A stretch of DNA of 64,000 nucleotides from an uncultured Candidatus Poseidoniales archaeon (GTDB taxonomy: Archaea; Thermoplasmatota; Poseidoniia; Poseidoniales; Poseidoniaceae). This document shows, one piece after another, positions 8,101 through 16,546 of this stretch (position 1 is its first letter; each line of letters starts with the position of its first letter). The stretch is taken from positions 1 through 64,000 of the forward strand of contig CAJJAP010000010.1 of the NCBI GenBank assembly GCA_905182185.1, given 5' to 3'. The position numbers and the translations under genes were made by a program. The notes under the pieces were generated by a model. It saw only the letters and a program-made list of their open reading frames with translations. It was not told the origin of the DNA and made no database searches.

Positions 8101-8797
8101 TAAGCATCAATATTCTCGATGGTTTTGCTCCAGAATTAATCAGATTTGCAATTCGTTCTACCAACACGTGGGTCTTTCCACTCCCCGGTCCAGCGGTAAT
8201 CACTAATCTACCCTCTGTAATTTCTGTCGCTTCTTTTTGCTTTGCATTAAGGGTCCTTTCAGGGGAATGACGATCTTTCCACCTTTGCTCAATCAATGCT
8301 CTAGATTTTGCTCTTAATGCCCTTATCTCTTCTTTTATTGAATCTAGTTTCTTAGCCTTCCTTCTATTCAATTCGGAAGATTTTGCAAGCAAAGAAATCA
8401 ATTCTTTCCTCTCTTCATCAGAATCTTCTGTGGCTTTCAGCAATTGATGGAGCCATCTATCTTGCTGCGTTGTTTTCATCCAAATAGCTGCTTTTGTGAA
8501 CACTTTACCAAGATTTTTCATTTGAGCCTTTAGATGTTGATGGCTCTGGTAAAATGACTCTGGACTAGTTCTGCCTTCAATCACGTCTTGAATTTCTAAA
8601 TTAAGATTTAAAATAATATTTACAGAGCTTAGAACCGAGTCTTTAATCTCGACCAAAGGTTGAGGATTAGTGCAATTATCATGCCAAGTTCGGGCATCAA
8701 AAACCCTCAAACGGTTGAGGTAAGTAAACAATTCATTAGGGTCCCCCGACCTCAGATTTCTTTGAATATCACCATACAAATCATCGCTGGAAGTCAT
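5198..8797 (-). CDS. UvrD/Rep-type helicase fused to RecB-family Fe-S nuclease, 1199 aa
   Basis: An SF1A DNA helicase with a C-terminal PD-(D/E)XK nuclease, an AddA-like layout. Residues 1-170 form a helical region with a predicted coiled coil around 130-165. Walker A is GPGSGKT at 203-209, Walker B VDEFQDNN near 425, then VGDPNQAIFGFRG near 452, STIHKAKGLEW near 762 and FYVGLTRVQD near 820. The nuclease has LDAYRRCPQKFAF near 970, GNLVHEIVE near 1002, KIDRVETD and MIDFKTGK near 1085-1105, and closes with CNYCDYSGIC. With the upstream Cys this is the four-cysteine Fe-S pattern of AddB/Cas4-type nucleases. It overlaps the upstream coiled-coil gene by 4 bp. Recombinational repair or defence against foreign DNA are both possible. 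Confidence 0.85.
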   Translation of the reverse strand: MTSSDDLYGDIQRNLRSGDPNELFTYLNRLRVFDARTWHDNCTNPQPLVEIKDSVLSSVNIILNLNLEIQDVIEGRTSPESFYQSHQHLKAQMKNLGKVFTKAAIWMKTTQQDRWLHQLLKATEDSDEERKELISLLAKSSELNRRKAKKLDSIKEEIRALRAKSRALIEQRWKDRHSPERTLNAKQKEATEITEGRLVITAGPGSGKTHVLVERIANLINSGAKPSRILMLTFTVKATTEMSLRVEKKIGTDVADSPMIMNFNSFCKHMVESDFEGFGFEKMPMHIDPRMRRYLFEDLLEQGIDEELVELIEQNHDVIDITLKLDDLLHNRSTEVDDVLSWFEEEILTPSEDSEKESIDEGEEPSKDLVLKRLTHAGLRLITPLREFIRTNNGLTFGDQITLFHTRLKNEPAYLQNICSEYDHVLVDEFQDNNQAQGEIVKLMSEHLTSTCVVGDPNQAIFGFRGANVRNLQDFMLDFAESGDLTRVDLDICYRHSQKIVEYSEELKALNHDDIESPEIKSGWINSDSTEIAVQTMIDEASEAVEHGKALKRKNLLGYEWDEMAVLARSLNYVSKVIGYFDNNDIPYVTTSSSNLFREEITIEAGMILRACIDPVGNAQAIGFLLKSGFMGVTKEDAEILTRKNRYHSQGLFDSLTKIDGKFANPKTISAFYEFINSNKKLPSIAMEDWLFSTMKESGIISKMIVLGPNSSLSKLVSLLLAQLSTAGDFFRYPNRFANYIKQLMEGKIELEIEQISKPGHVVVSTIHKAKGLEWPIVVMPSLDHRKPPPTLKPEKAERLIVHDYFNENVEEEQEKEMIRIFYVGLTRVQDLIRLSRPLTRSDKSMPNALFSVGSEIFGVGNIETIYPSIMQNPLSVNEGLLLNLRTRLEDSIGELRHGFETEDLAKSVRTLLIYHLEQLVVNEHSIDNELRKLVRNFEPLVGRVEYHEFTGNTEVTEKQALWKPKRYTWSMLDAYRRCPQKFAFTHVHKLVSSNNISLTVGNLVHEIVEKIGSLGKKPTRKEYDEIVDKSLRKHVNKLPLLGEVKIKEIKEKVANWNASERSRNKVIVIEQGLEFEFYNRKFYGKIDRVETDSEGNLRMIDFKTGKANKKPGNMGQEQLLLYAHAWEQNTGESPDIIAYDFVMENKLAEADVKPIILEKGLARLIPIIEGIDANEFEAVPDKHTCNYCDYSGICPDRY

Positions 8798-9345
8798 CTA
8801 AGCTCCTCCTTGAGTATGTTCAGATCTTTTGTTAGTTCTCGTATTTCTTCGTCTAATCTGACGGATTCGAGGATTGAGGCATGATGTCGTACCAAAAGAT
8901 CCTTGTCAGATTCTTCCAATATGATCTCATCCATCGAGTCCATTTTTTCAGTCCATGCCTCTAACTGATGCATCATGTCAGTAATCTCAGAAAAAAACAA
9001 CTCTTGATTTTCTGTTAGCCTTGCTTTGATGCTGTCCGGTTTTGTAACCCTAGATAACTTCGCATCAAGGGATGATATTTTCTTGGTGACATTGATTATT
9101 AAATCCGAATCGACTGCAATTGATGAATTCACGTCAATTCTTTTACCACTGAAACTTTCTCCAATAGCGGCTGTTTCAATCATGATTTGTTCATTTTCTT
9201 CTTTCGAATGGAGCATTTCAATTGATGCTTTTTCGTTCAAAAAGATTTTGTTTAGAGGCCCTATTTCACCTGCAAGTAAATCGGAAAGGTCGTCAATACT
9301 TTGTGTTTCATTTTTCTTGTTTAACGACACCCTTGCTCCCTTCAA
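8794..9345 (-). CDS. Coiled-coil protein coupled to the helicase-nuclease
   Basis: A 183-aa hydrophilic protein with long heptad-like helices (KISSLDAKLSRVTKPDSIKA; LDEEIRELTKDLNILKEELR), with neither signal peptide nor TM. Its stop overlaps the helicase start in an ATGA junction, so the two are translated together and probably form a complex. The helicase's own N-terminal region is also helical and coiled-coil-like, a plausible contact surface. I do not recognise the family. The 238 bp upstream (9346-9583) hold no gene. Confidence 0.6.
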   Translation of the reverse strand: MKGARVSLNKKNETQSIDDLSDLLAGEIGPLNKIFLNEKASIEMLHSKEENEQIMIETAAIGESFSGKRIDVNSSIAVDSDLIINVTKKISSLDAKLSRVTKPDSIKARLTENQELFFSEITDMMHQLEAWTEKMDSMDEIILEESDKDLLVRHHASILESVRLDEEIRELTKDLNILKEELR

Positions 9346-9583
9346 TTACTCTAAACTGATATATTATTTAGTAAATGGCCAGTTGAATTTGAGATGACTT
9401 AGAAGAGAATGTACAGTGCACCCTCAAATATTCAAGAAAAACTCACACCGTCTCTTGTGAGTTGATACAGGCAACCGACATATCATTTCCGCGAAATCGC
9501 AAGGGTTTTGTCAAACCTCCCAAGAGATTATGGAAGAATACAGTGGGCTTTCAGTCCCCCCAGTACACTGCCTACCCTCTGAA

Positions 9584-11104
9584 TCACCAATCGTGACCCA
9601 ATACCCTACGAGCTACACGCTTTGCGCTGACGATTCCATTGTTGTGGTATTGCAATCCAGAACGACAAGCTTGGGTCCAGAAAACATCAGTACACCGTGA
9701 ATCAATTTCCCTCCAAACAGTGTTCCTGTCAATTGAATTTTCCAAGTTGAAGATGGGCAACTTCGGTTCATACAACTTGACAATGGTCGATTCATCCATG
9801 TGATGTGCTTTGAAGTCGAGATAATTCTCAGTATTGTATACAAATGTAATCAGATACTTGGAATCCAAGCAACCCATCCTTGGTTTGATGGTGTTGGTGA
9901 TGTAGTATTTGCCAGTGGTTTCATTTCGATGTGTTTGATGCAACCATGGACGATTTCCGATATCTGAAAAGTCCGTGTGGAACAAAACATAGCAATCCAT
10001 TTGTTTCCATTTCTCAAGCTCATCGATCAATATCTTGGGTGCAACTTCACCAAGAACCGGCAGTGCCTGAACGGGTTGTGTCGCCACAATGACTGCATCG
10101 CAATCCCAACTTCCACCACCCTTCGAATGAACCGTCAATCGACCATCTGAATCGCGAGAAATGTTGCCCACTTGGGTGTTCAAATGTTGTTTGTAGCGAT
10201 CGTCTTCCAGCAAGGTATCTCTCAATTTGTGGATGAGGCGACCATCGAGAACACTCCAGTAATCTTCCTTGTATTTGTGCGTCTTATCTCGGATTTTTAC
10301 CGTCAATGCATACTCAAAGATGAACGATGCAAAAACATGGGCAGGTTGTATTTCCACATCCTCAAATCGGCACCAGGTATTGATGCCCACCCATGGCATG
10401 TAGAAATGCGTGAAGACCGTAGAATTAACCAATCGCTTTCCAAGAACATCGGTGACGCTCTTGGTAGATTCGGGTCGCAGCTTGAATTGTCGATAAAATC
10501 TGTAGAAAATGATGAATCCATCAATCAATTCTTTCAATGTCGCCTCTCGGCAAATGAACTTGAGAAAACCACCGATACCCGAACCCATTTTGGTGTTCAA
10601 TTCTCTATCTTCAAACACGATTGAGCCCTTGAGGTCCTCAAAATCGTGTGGTGTTTGCTCAATACCCAATTCTCGACAGAGGCGCAGGTAGTGTGGTTGT
10701 TGAGCGGGCAATGTGATGATGACGGTGGTGGCGTGGTGCTCACCATTCTCGATATACGGGTCATTGTTGCCACCAACGATTTCTCGTTGTTCTAGCAATG
10801 TGACATTACAGCCCGCTTGAATGAGAAATTTAGCCGCCGACAGGCCACTGATACCGCCACCGACAACAACCACTGATTTGCCCTCCCCTCCCGATGTAGG
10901 CATATCGAACAGAACCGCATCTTCGGCGAATAAACTGCAAGTAGAACGTGGATGCACCTGCTTGAACAGTAAGACGATTACAAGCGGCAGCAACAAAAAA
11001 CTGTAGATTCCATATTCGGGAACATAATGCATTGCGGCCACACAACCAGCGATTGCGAATAGGACCCCCCAGCCAACCGGAATGAAGAACGAAAATTTGC
11101 CCAC
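9584..11104 (-). CDS. Membrane-anchored FAD-dependent amine-oxidase-like oxidoreductase
   Basis: 506 aa. Two hydrophobic segments (about 8-28 and 33-48) precede a Rossmann fold with the dinucleotide motif VVVVGGGISGLSAAKFLIQA followed by LEQREIVGGN, the signature of the NAD(P)-binding-8/amine-oxidase superfamily, which includes phytoene desaturase, protoporphyrinogen oxidase and monoamine oxidase. A second FAD-contacting motif, CDAVIVATQPVQAL, appears around residues 340-355. It is 9 bp downstream of the DoxX-like gene on the same strand, so the two are probably an operon. The substrate is unknown; lipid or isoprenoid oxidation is a guess from the family and the membrane anchor. Confidence 0.75.
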   Translation of the reverse strand: MGKFSFFIPVGWGVLFAIAGCVAAMHYVPEYGIYSFLLLPLVIVLLFKQVHPRSTCSLFAEDAVLFDMPTSGGEGKSVVVVGGGISGLSAAKFLIQAGCNVTLLEQREIVGGNNDPYIENGEHHATTVIITLPAQQPHYLRLCRELGIEQTPHDFEDLKGSIVFEDRELNTKMGSGIGGFLKFICREATLKELIDGFIIFYRFYRQFKLRPESTKSVTDVLGKRLVNSTVFTHFYMPWVGINTWCRFEDVEIQPAHVFASFIFEYALTVKIRDKTHKYKEDYWSVLDGRLIHKLRDTLLEDDRYKQHLNTQVGNISRDSDGRLTVHSKGGGSWDCDAVIVATQPVQALPVLGEVAPKILIDELEKWKQMDCYVLFHTDFSDIGNRPWLHQTHRNETTGKYYITNTIKPRMGCLDSKYLITFVYNTENYLDFKAHHMDESTIVKLYEPKLPIFNLENSIDRNTVWREIDSRCTDVFWTQACRSGLQYHNNGIVSAKRVARRVLGHDW

Positions 11105-11113
11105 TGAAAACCC

Positions 11114-11500
11114 TCAAGCCGAACTTTTGTCAAAATTCAAATCGCCGGAAAGGTACAACGCTGCAACTATCAACAGCAGTTGTGCAACCAAACGGAGAAT
11201 GTGTCCTTGCGTGTCAAATCGGGTACCATTGAAAGCGATATCATGCGTCCACATGTACAAATTAGCCGGATAAACACCAATCAAGAATAGAGCGATAAAT
11301 TGACCCGCGAGCACCCGTGTTTCAGGATAGATGATGGCGAGACCTCCGGCGATTTCCATAGCCCCTGAAATATAGACCAACATTAGAGGAAAGGGCAAGA
11401 ATGCGGGTATAATGTCAACAAATTTGTTAGGTTTTCTGAAGTGGGTTGCACCAATCATGATGAACGCCAAACCGTAAACGACCGCAAGCAATCCCATCAT
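11114..11500 (-). CDS. DoxX-like four-helix membrane protein
   Basis: 128 aa with about four hydrophobic helices and the DoxX-family layout: AFIMIGATHFRKPNKFVDII in and after helix 1, GAMEIAGGLAIIYP around helix 2-3, then a NLYMWTHDIAFNG loop. DoxX-like proteins are small membrane proteins linked with quinone or thiosulfate redox enzymes. It is followed 9 bp later by the FAD oxidoreductase, which supports a joint membrane redox role. It starts at ATG 11500; no alternative upstream start is needed. Confidence 0.65.
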   Translation of the reverse strand: MMGLLAVVYGLAFIMIGATHFRKPNKFVDIIPAFLPFPLMLVYISGAMEIAGGLAIIYPETRVLAGQFIALFLIGVYPANLYMWTHDIAFNGTRFDTQGHILRLVAQLLLIVAALYLSGDLNFDKSSA

Positions 11501-11672
11501 GATTCAAACCCACAAGAAATCATTTCAATTACTTTTCTCTCTATTGATTAGTTTTGAAGCATTGAGTATCATGCAACTATCCGATCACTCGTAATCGTAT
11601 GGGGCCACCTATGATTCGATGCCGGGGTCATGGCTATAGGTTAGTCATTGCAGCATTGGTTTAGGTACTAAT

Positions 11673-12597
11673 ATGGTGGAACAGAAAATCAAATTTCCAG
11701 TATTCGATTATCAGGGTTTCCCTATCCTTTTTGCACTCTTTATGCTTGGTGGAATGGTATTTATGAGCGATTTGCATGATATAGAAAGCATAATCCTTGG
11801 AATCTTATTATTTTCTCTCGGTGCTTTGCCGATGTGTGCATTCTTATTTCATAGAAGATATATAATTCGAATAGATTCCTCTGACCACATAATTTTTGGA
11901 CAACAACTCACAGAAAAATTCGATATCAAAAATAGGAAAATACCAATTTGTGATTTATCCTATAGTACATACGAAGTGACAAGATCCTCACGAAGATTCG
12001 CCTGAAACCCATACTGAACATTTTTTGGAAATAAATGAAAACGGGAAAAGAATAATTAAAATGGAAGATTATGAGATTGGAGAATATGATTCTGCTCCAA
12101 ACTTCATTCAAAGATTTGCTCCGACTTGGAAAGAATCATTGAAATCGACTTTGCCAGAATTATTCGAGATTGGACATATTATTTCCCATAATCAGAAACT
12201 CATGTCTCTTGATCCCGAATTTAATCCTATCAAAACAGATGAGAAGCCAGTTCAAGATATTTTTCAAGCTGAAATCATAGATGGACATTTACACGGTTAT
12301 ACCACAGATTTGAATGATGAAGAACGATTAGAGGCCTATGTTGAATATTGTCTTGGTTTGAGGAACCCTATCAGTGAACGTCGTGTAAGAGAATATGCTA
12401 GGGCAAATCCCGAGGGGGCCGCCAGAACTTACAACAAACTGAAATCCTCATCAATATATGGCATGGTCTTTGATGAGAATGAGACAACCAGAGTAGAGAC
12501 GAAAAAAAATGTGTACCGAGTTGAGTATAAAAATTGGAAAGTCACACCCAATAATTACCCATCAAATACGAAGGGTGCTTGGTGGGATGAAAAATGA
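11673..12597 (+). CDS. Unrecognised membrane protein (frameshifted near 11985)
   Basis: Translation starts at ATG 11673 and gives two hydrophobic helices (FPILFALFMLGGMVFM; IILGILLFSLGALPMCAFL) followed by a PH-like beta segment (YIIRIDSSDHIIFGQQL). It stops at 12005 in one frame, but sense-like sequence begins just before the stop in the next frame (QDPHEDSPETHTEHFLEINE) and runs to TGA 12597. Correcting one base near 11985 gives a single protein of about 307 residues. The C-terminal half is soluble and mostly helical. I do not recognise the family. The neighbour at 12661 has a similar layout (two TMs, then a soluble domain), so they may be related accessory genes. Confidence 0.5.
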
Positions 12598-12660
12598 GTC
12601 GTGAATGAAAAACTGAGATAACGGCTCAAGTGTTATACACTCGCCCGCTAGGCCTTAGAT

Positions 12661-13383
12661 ATGGTTGATTCAACATCCACTTGGCCACTACCCGAAACTT
12701 CGATGGATAACCTTGAACATAGGTTCAAGGAATATAAAAAATCAGATAATTATAATCCACGATTAATTTGGGATGAAGAATGTATAAAAATTATACTCAG
12801 TGCAAAATATCCGCTTTTGCGCGCCTTTGCTTTTTTGTTGGTGGGTGTCATATGTATTCCAATTACAGTCGCAATCTCTTGGCCAGAAGCAGGAATCGCA
12901 GCCTTCTTCGGATTTGTCTTCTTTATGGTTGGTTTTGCTGGACTTAGGGGAAATCAAACATTGCAAATACATGAAAATCACCTCGGGATCCGATTTGATA
13001 GGATGAATTTTGGGAGTAGCGTGGCTGAAAACCCAACCGAGATACAAAGAGAGAATATCATTGCGATAAAATACTGCGTCGTAGATATCGCTCATGAGAG
13101 GGACACAAATAACTTTGATGATACGACCTCTAGAACTACAACTTATGAAAAAACAGATAATACTAGGATTTTATTGGCTCTTACTGATGAAATGAAGGAA
13201 TATGGAATGGATGATGATGAAAACCCATGGCTTGATATTCGATCAAAAACAAAAATCGAAGCCCAAGAACTTGCTGATGCACTAAATTTCTTAATTCCAA
13301 GAACCCCCGTGGCAGTGAAAAGCGAAGTTGCGGAAGTAATTACTCCAAAGACAGACAATTTTTGGGATGAAGTTCAACCATAG
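12661..13383 (+). CDS. Two-TM protein with bacterial-PH-like domain
   Basis: 240 aa. About 50 polar residues are followed by two adjacent hydrophobic helices (LRAFAFLLVGVICIPITVAI and AGIAAFFGFVFFMVGFAGL). A beta-rich stretch follows (TLQIHENHLGIRFDRMNF ... IIAIKYCVVDI) resembling bPH/PH-like domains that follow paired TM helices. The C-terminal part is acidic. The layout parallels the preceding gene. The function is unknown; it may be a membrane sensor or assembly protein. Confidence 0.55.
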   Translation: MVDSTSTWPLPETSMDNLEHRFKEYKKSDNYNPRLIWDEECIKIILSAKYPLLRAFAFLLVGVICIPITVAISWPEAGIAAFFGFVFFMVGFAGLRGNQTLQIHENHLGIRFDRMNFGSSVAENPTEIQRENIIAIKYCVVDIAHERDTNNFDDTTSRTTTYEKTDNTRILLALTDEMKEYGMDDDENPWLDIRSKTKIEAQELADALNFLIPRTPVAVKSEVAEVITPKTDNFWDEVQP

Positions 13384-13435
13384 TCCTGAAAGATAAGGGG
13401 ACAAGAATGAAACCAACCCCTCTACAGGCCCAACA

Positions 13436-14464
13436 ATGGTACTACCAGCGAGAACCTATACCGACGTCGTTTCTGCAATAGGAGATACTCCGCTAATCAA
13501 ATTAAATCAAGTCACTTCTCATCTTCAACATAGTGAAATCTGGGTCAAGTTAGAACGATGCAACCCTGGCGGTTCAATCAAGGACAGAATTGGACTGTAT
13601 ATGGTATTGGATGCAGAACAAAAAGGATTATTAAAAGCGGGTGGAACTATCATTGAAGCTACCAGTGGAAACACAGGAATTGGGCTCGCTATGGTCGCTG
13701 CTCAGCGCGGCTACAAATGTATTTTTACAATGCCTGATAAGATGTCTCAAGAAAAAGCAGACTTGCTACGGGCATTAGGTGCTGAAGTCCATATCTGCCC
13801 AACCGCTGTTGACAAAGAAGACCCACGCTCCTACTATGAAGTCGCAGCACGACTTAGCAGGGAAGTCGAGAACTCATGGTACCCAGACCAGTATTCGCAT
13901 GCAGCAAACCCCTTGGCCCACATCATGTCAACCGGCCCAGAGATTTGGGCTCAGACAGAAGGCAAAATCACCCATTTCATTGCAACAATGGGTACAGGAG
14001 GGACCATTACCGGTTGCTCCCAATCACTGAATAATCTTTCAAAAGCAGAAGGTAAAACCCCTCCTCAGATAATCGGTGTCGATCCGGTTGGTTCAATCCT
14101 CAAAGAATATTTTGAAACTGGTAAAATGGGCATTCCTGATACATACAAAGTCGAAGGCTTTGGCGAAGATTTCATCCCTCCGGCAACAGATTTCACCCAT
14201 ATCAATGAAATTCGCCAAGTTGATGATGAACAGTGTTTCATAATGGCTAGAAGATTAGCAAGAAAAGAAGGACTATTCAGTGGAGGTTCTGCTGGTGGTG
14301 CAATTCAAATCGCTTTGGAAGTAGCAGAAGAATGCGACCAAAGAGAAGAGAAAGCAATGATTGTAGTTATCCTTCCCGATGCTGGAAACCCATATTTGTC
14401 GAAGGTATACAATGATGCTTGGCTACGTGAAAATGGCTTTGATGTAGATTCATGGGAGTTTTAA
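13436..14464 (+). CDS. cysK: Cysteine synthase / cystathionine beta-synthase, PLP fold type II
   Basis: 342 aa. The PLP lysine lies in NPGGSIKDRIGLYM (Lys49). The substrate loop EATSGNTGIGLAMVAAQRGY is at about 74-93, the glycine-rich phosphate loop is GTGGTITG near 182, and SGGSAGGAI is near 285. Family members make cysteine from O-acetylserine or cystathionine from serine and homocysteine. The sequence cannot decide which, but the adjoining cystathionine gamma-synthase/lyase gene, two bases downstream, favours a transsulfuration unit. There is no CBS-pair regulatory domain after the catalytic domain. It starts at ATG 13436. Confidence 0.85.
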   Translation: MVLPARTYTDVVSAIGDTPLIKLNQVTSHLQHSEIWVKLERCNPGGSIKDRIGLYMVLDAEQKGLLKAGGTIIEATSGNTGIGLAMVAAQRGYKCIFTMPDKMSQEKADLLRALGAEVHICPTAVDKEDPRSYYEVAARLSREVENSWYPDQYSHAANPLAHIMSTGPEIWAQTEGKITHFIATMGTGGTITGCSQSLNNLSKAEGKTPPQIIGVDPVGSILKEYFETGKMGIPDTYKVEGFGEDFIPPATDFTHINEIRQVDDEQCFIMARRLARKEGLFSGGSAGGAIQIALEVAEECDQREEKAMIVVILPDAGNPYLSKVYNDAWLRENGFDVDSWEF

Positions 14465-14466
14465 TT

Positions 14467-15627
14467 ATGGAAAAAGGAGAATCAACCCGTAGCGTACATG
14501 CAGCCATGGACCCCGAACAAGTGACAGGGTCAGTACAACCACCAATTTTTCAAACCTCAACTTATGTCCAAGAAGACTTTTCAGTTCACAAAGGTTACGA
14601 ATATGCAAGAAGTCAAAACCCAACTAGAGAAGCATTGGAGAAGGCAATGGCCGAATTAGAGTCTCCTAATTCTCCAGCGACTGGGATTTGCTTTAGCAGT
14701 GGGATGGCGGCGATAACCGCAGTCTCACAATTGCTATCTAGCGGTGATCATATCATCGCATGCGACGACCTATATGGGGGGACAGTACGTCTTTTTGACC
14801 AAGTACTCGCCAGATATGGAATCGAGACAACATACTCTAAACTTTCACCGGGTGACCTTGAAAAAGTAGCCCAACAAAATACCAAAGTTTTGTGGTTGGA
14901 AAGCCCAACAAATCCACTTCTCAGCATTCATGATATCAAGAAATTAGCCAGTCAAGCAAAAGCACGTGGCTGGATAGTCGTGGTCGACAATACCTTTGCC
15001 AGTCCTGTTTTACAGAGGCCATTGGATTTGGGGGCAGATATTGTTTTACATTCTACAACAAAGTACATCGGGGGTCATTCTGATGTTGTTGGTGGTTGCG
15101 TAATAATACGCGATGAACAATTGATTGAGCGGTTAAAGTTCCTTCAAAATGCAGCGGGGGCAATACCGGGACCATTCGATTGTTTCTTGACACTTCGAGG
15201 CATCAGAACTCTTGCATTGAGGATGGAAAGGCATTGTGATAATGCGGAAGAAATTACTCAACGCCTAAGCAAAAGAGCAGAAGTCACTAGAATCCTATAC
15301 CCTGGATTAGCATCACACCCTAACCATCATGTTGCAGCCAGCCAGATGAGGCGTTTTGGGGGAATGATTTCCATTGAACTTGAAGGTGGAGAAATGGCAG
15401 CAAGAAAGTTTGCAGCAGCCTTGAAATTATTCTTAACCGCTGAAAGCCTTGGTGGAGTTGAGAGTCTAATCAACCATCCTTGGACTATGACACATGCGGC
15501 AATCCCTGAGCAACAGAGAAGAGATGCTGGAATGACACCAGGACTCGTTCGTTTGTCAGTAGGAATTGAGGATGTTGAAGATTTGTGGAACGATATAGTT
15601 CAAGCACTAAAAATTTCTTCACAATAA
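14467..15627 (+). CDS. metB: Cystathionine gamma-synthase/lyase, PLP Cys/Met metabolism family
   Basis: 386 aa from ATG 14467, two bases after the cysK-like stop. The PLP lysine is in LHSTTKYIGGHSDVVGG. Also present are the YEYARSQNPTREALE substrate/PLP segment, SSGMAAITAV, and the C-terminal GGVESLINHPWTMTHA and GLVRLSVGIED motifs typical of MetB/MetC/CGL enzymes. With the preceding gene it can interconvert homocysteine and cysteine through cystathionine. Synthase and lyase activities are not separable by eye, so the symbol is the family's. Confidence 0.85.
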   Translation: MEKGESTRSVHAAMDPEQVTGSVQPPIFQTSTYVQEDFSVHKGYEYARSQNPTREALEKAMAELESPNSPATGICFSSGMAAITAVSQLLSSGDHIIACDDLYGGTVRLFDQVLARYGIETTYSKLSPGDLEKVAQQNTKVLWLESPTNPLLSIHDIKKLASQAKARGWIVVVDNTFASPVLQRPLDLGADIVLHSTTKYIGGHSDVVGGCVIIRDEQLIERLKFLQNAAGAIPGPFDCFLTLRGIRTLALRMERHCDNAEEITQRLSKRAEVTRILYPGLASHPNHHVAASQMRRFGGMISIELEGGEMAARKFAAALKLFLTAESLGGVESLINHPWTMTHAAIPEQQRRDAGMTPGLVRLSVGIEDVEDLWNDIVQALKISSQ

Positions 15628-15654
15628 AGATAAATTCGATTCAAGCGATTGATA

Positions 15655-16458
15655 TCAGCCGTATAACATGGAATTAGGAGTTCCTTGCCCTTCACTAATT
15701 ACAGCAGCCCCTTCCATCATTTCCTTCAACTGAAGTTCTAATTGTTCAGCCTCTTTTATCAGAGGTGCATGATCTAATTCAATAGCAGGCAATAGTGCAT
15801 TTAGAGTTTCAATCAAAACAGCAGCAGCACGAGCGTCAGGGAACCGAGTGTCAGCCTCGACCATGATCGACATTAAACCAAGACCGCGGCGATGAGCCTC
15901 ACCCAATATTGCAGCATTTATTCCTTTGATAACGCCCTGTTCAAGTAGTGGTATTCCCATTTCAACCAGTTTGTCGCGCATTTCTTCATTTGCTCCAATA
16001 CCAACTAAATCAATACCCTCGGTATCGTCATAATCGACTGTAGGTTCAGCACCATTCAAATTTCCTTTCATTCCAGTCTTAGCAAATGCATCAATTACCA
16101 CTCCAGCCTTGATTTCCTTTTCCTTTGACCATTCAAATAACTTCCAAACAATCTCATGCACTAGTTGTTCAGGAACTACTAATTCACTCATCAATAAAAT
16201 GATTTGAGTACAACCTTCAAGAGTACATTTTGGCTCACCCGCATAGGCGCGAATAGGAGGCAATGGCACACCATTTTGGATGAGTGAAATAGACGGTAGT
16301 CGTGGGTCTACTAATCCACCCACATATTCAAGATCTAAGTGTTCAATCAAATAGTGACCAACAATACTCGACACCATTCCTACTGTTGGGAAACAGGTTA
16401 TTACCATGGCGTTATCGGTTTTTACATCTGCGTTCAAACGAAGCATTGGTCCTTCCAT
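15655..16458 (-). CDS. PAC2-family protein (proteasome assembly chaperone-like)
   Basis: 267 aa. It shows the PAC2 layout: an early VITCFPTVGMVSSIVGHYLI segment, FEWSKEKEIKAGVVIDAFAK in the middle, LLEQGVIKGINAAILGEAHR and VEADTRFPDARAAAVLIETL. Archaeal PAC2 proteins include the PbaA/PbaB proteasome-assembly factors. A second PAC2 gene with the same motifs is at 29345-30157, so the genome has at least two paralogues. This one is convergent with metB and divergent from the RecB-like nuclease gene. Confidence 0.8.
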   Translation of the reverse strand: MEGPMLRLNADVKTDNAMVITCFPTVGMVSSIVGHYLIEHLDLEYVGGLVDPRLPSISLIQNGVPLPPIRAYAGEPKCTLEGCTQIILLMSELVVPEQLVHEIVWKLFEWSKEKEIKAGVVIDAFAKTGMKGNLNGAEPTVDYDDTEGIDLVGIGANEEMRDKLVEMGIPLLEQGVIKGINAAILGEAHRRGLGLMSIMVEADTRFPDARAAAVLIETLNALLPAIELDHAPLIKEAEQLELQLKEMMEGAAVISEGQGTPNSMLYG

Positions 16459-16546
16459 GAATCTGCCACATCATGATTATGTATCAACCCATTGGAGAGC
16501 AATGTCATGACAAAGACTTCATCATTATAGAGGTAAACGACACGCT

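Noticed and set aside
7674-8270. 198-codon plus-strand frame inside the helicase-nuclease gene
   Set aside because: It is the antisense of a well-supported coding region. The product is Ser/Ile-rich with no domain, typical of shadow frames.
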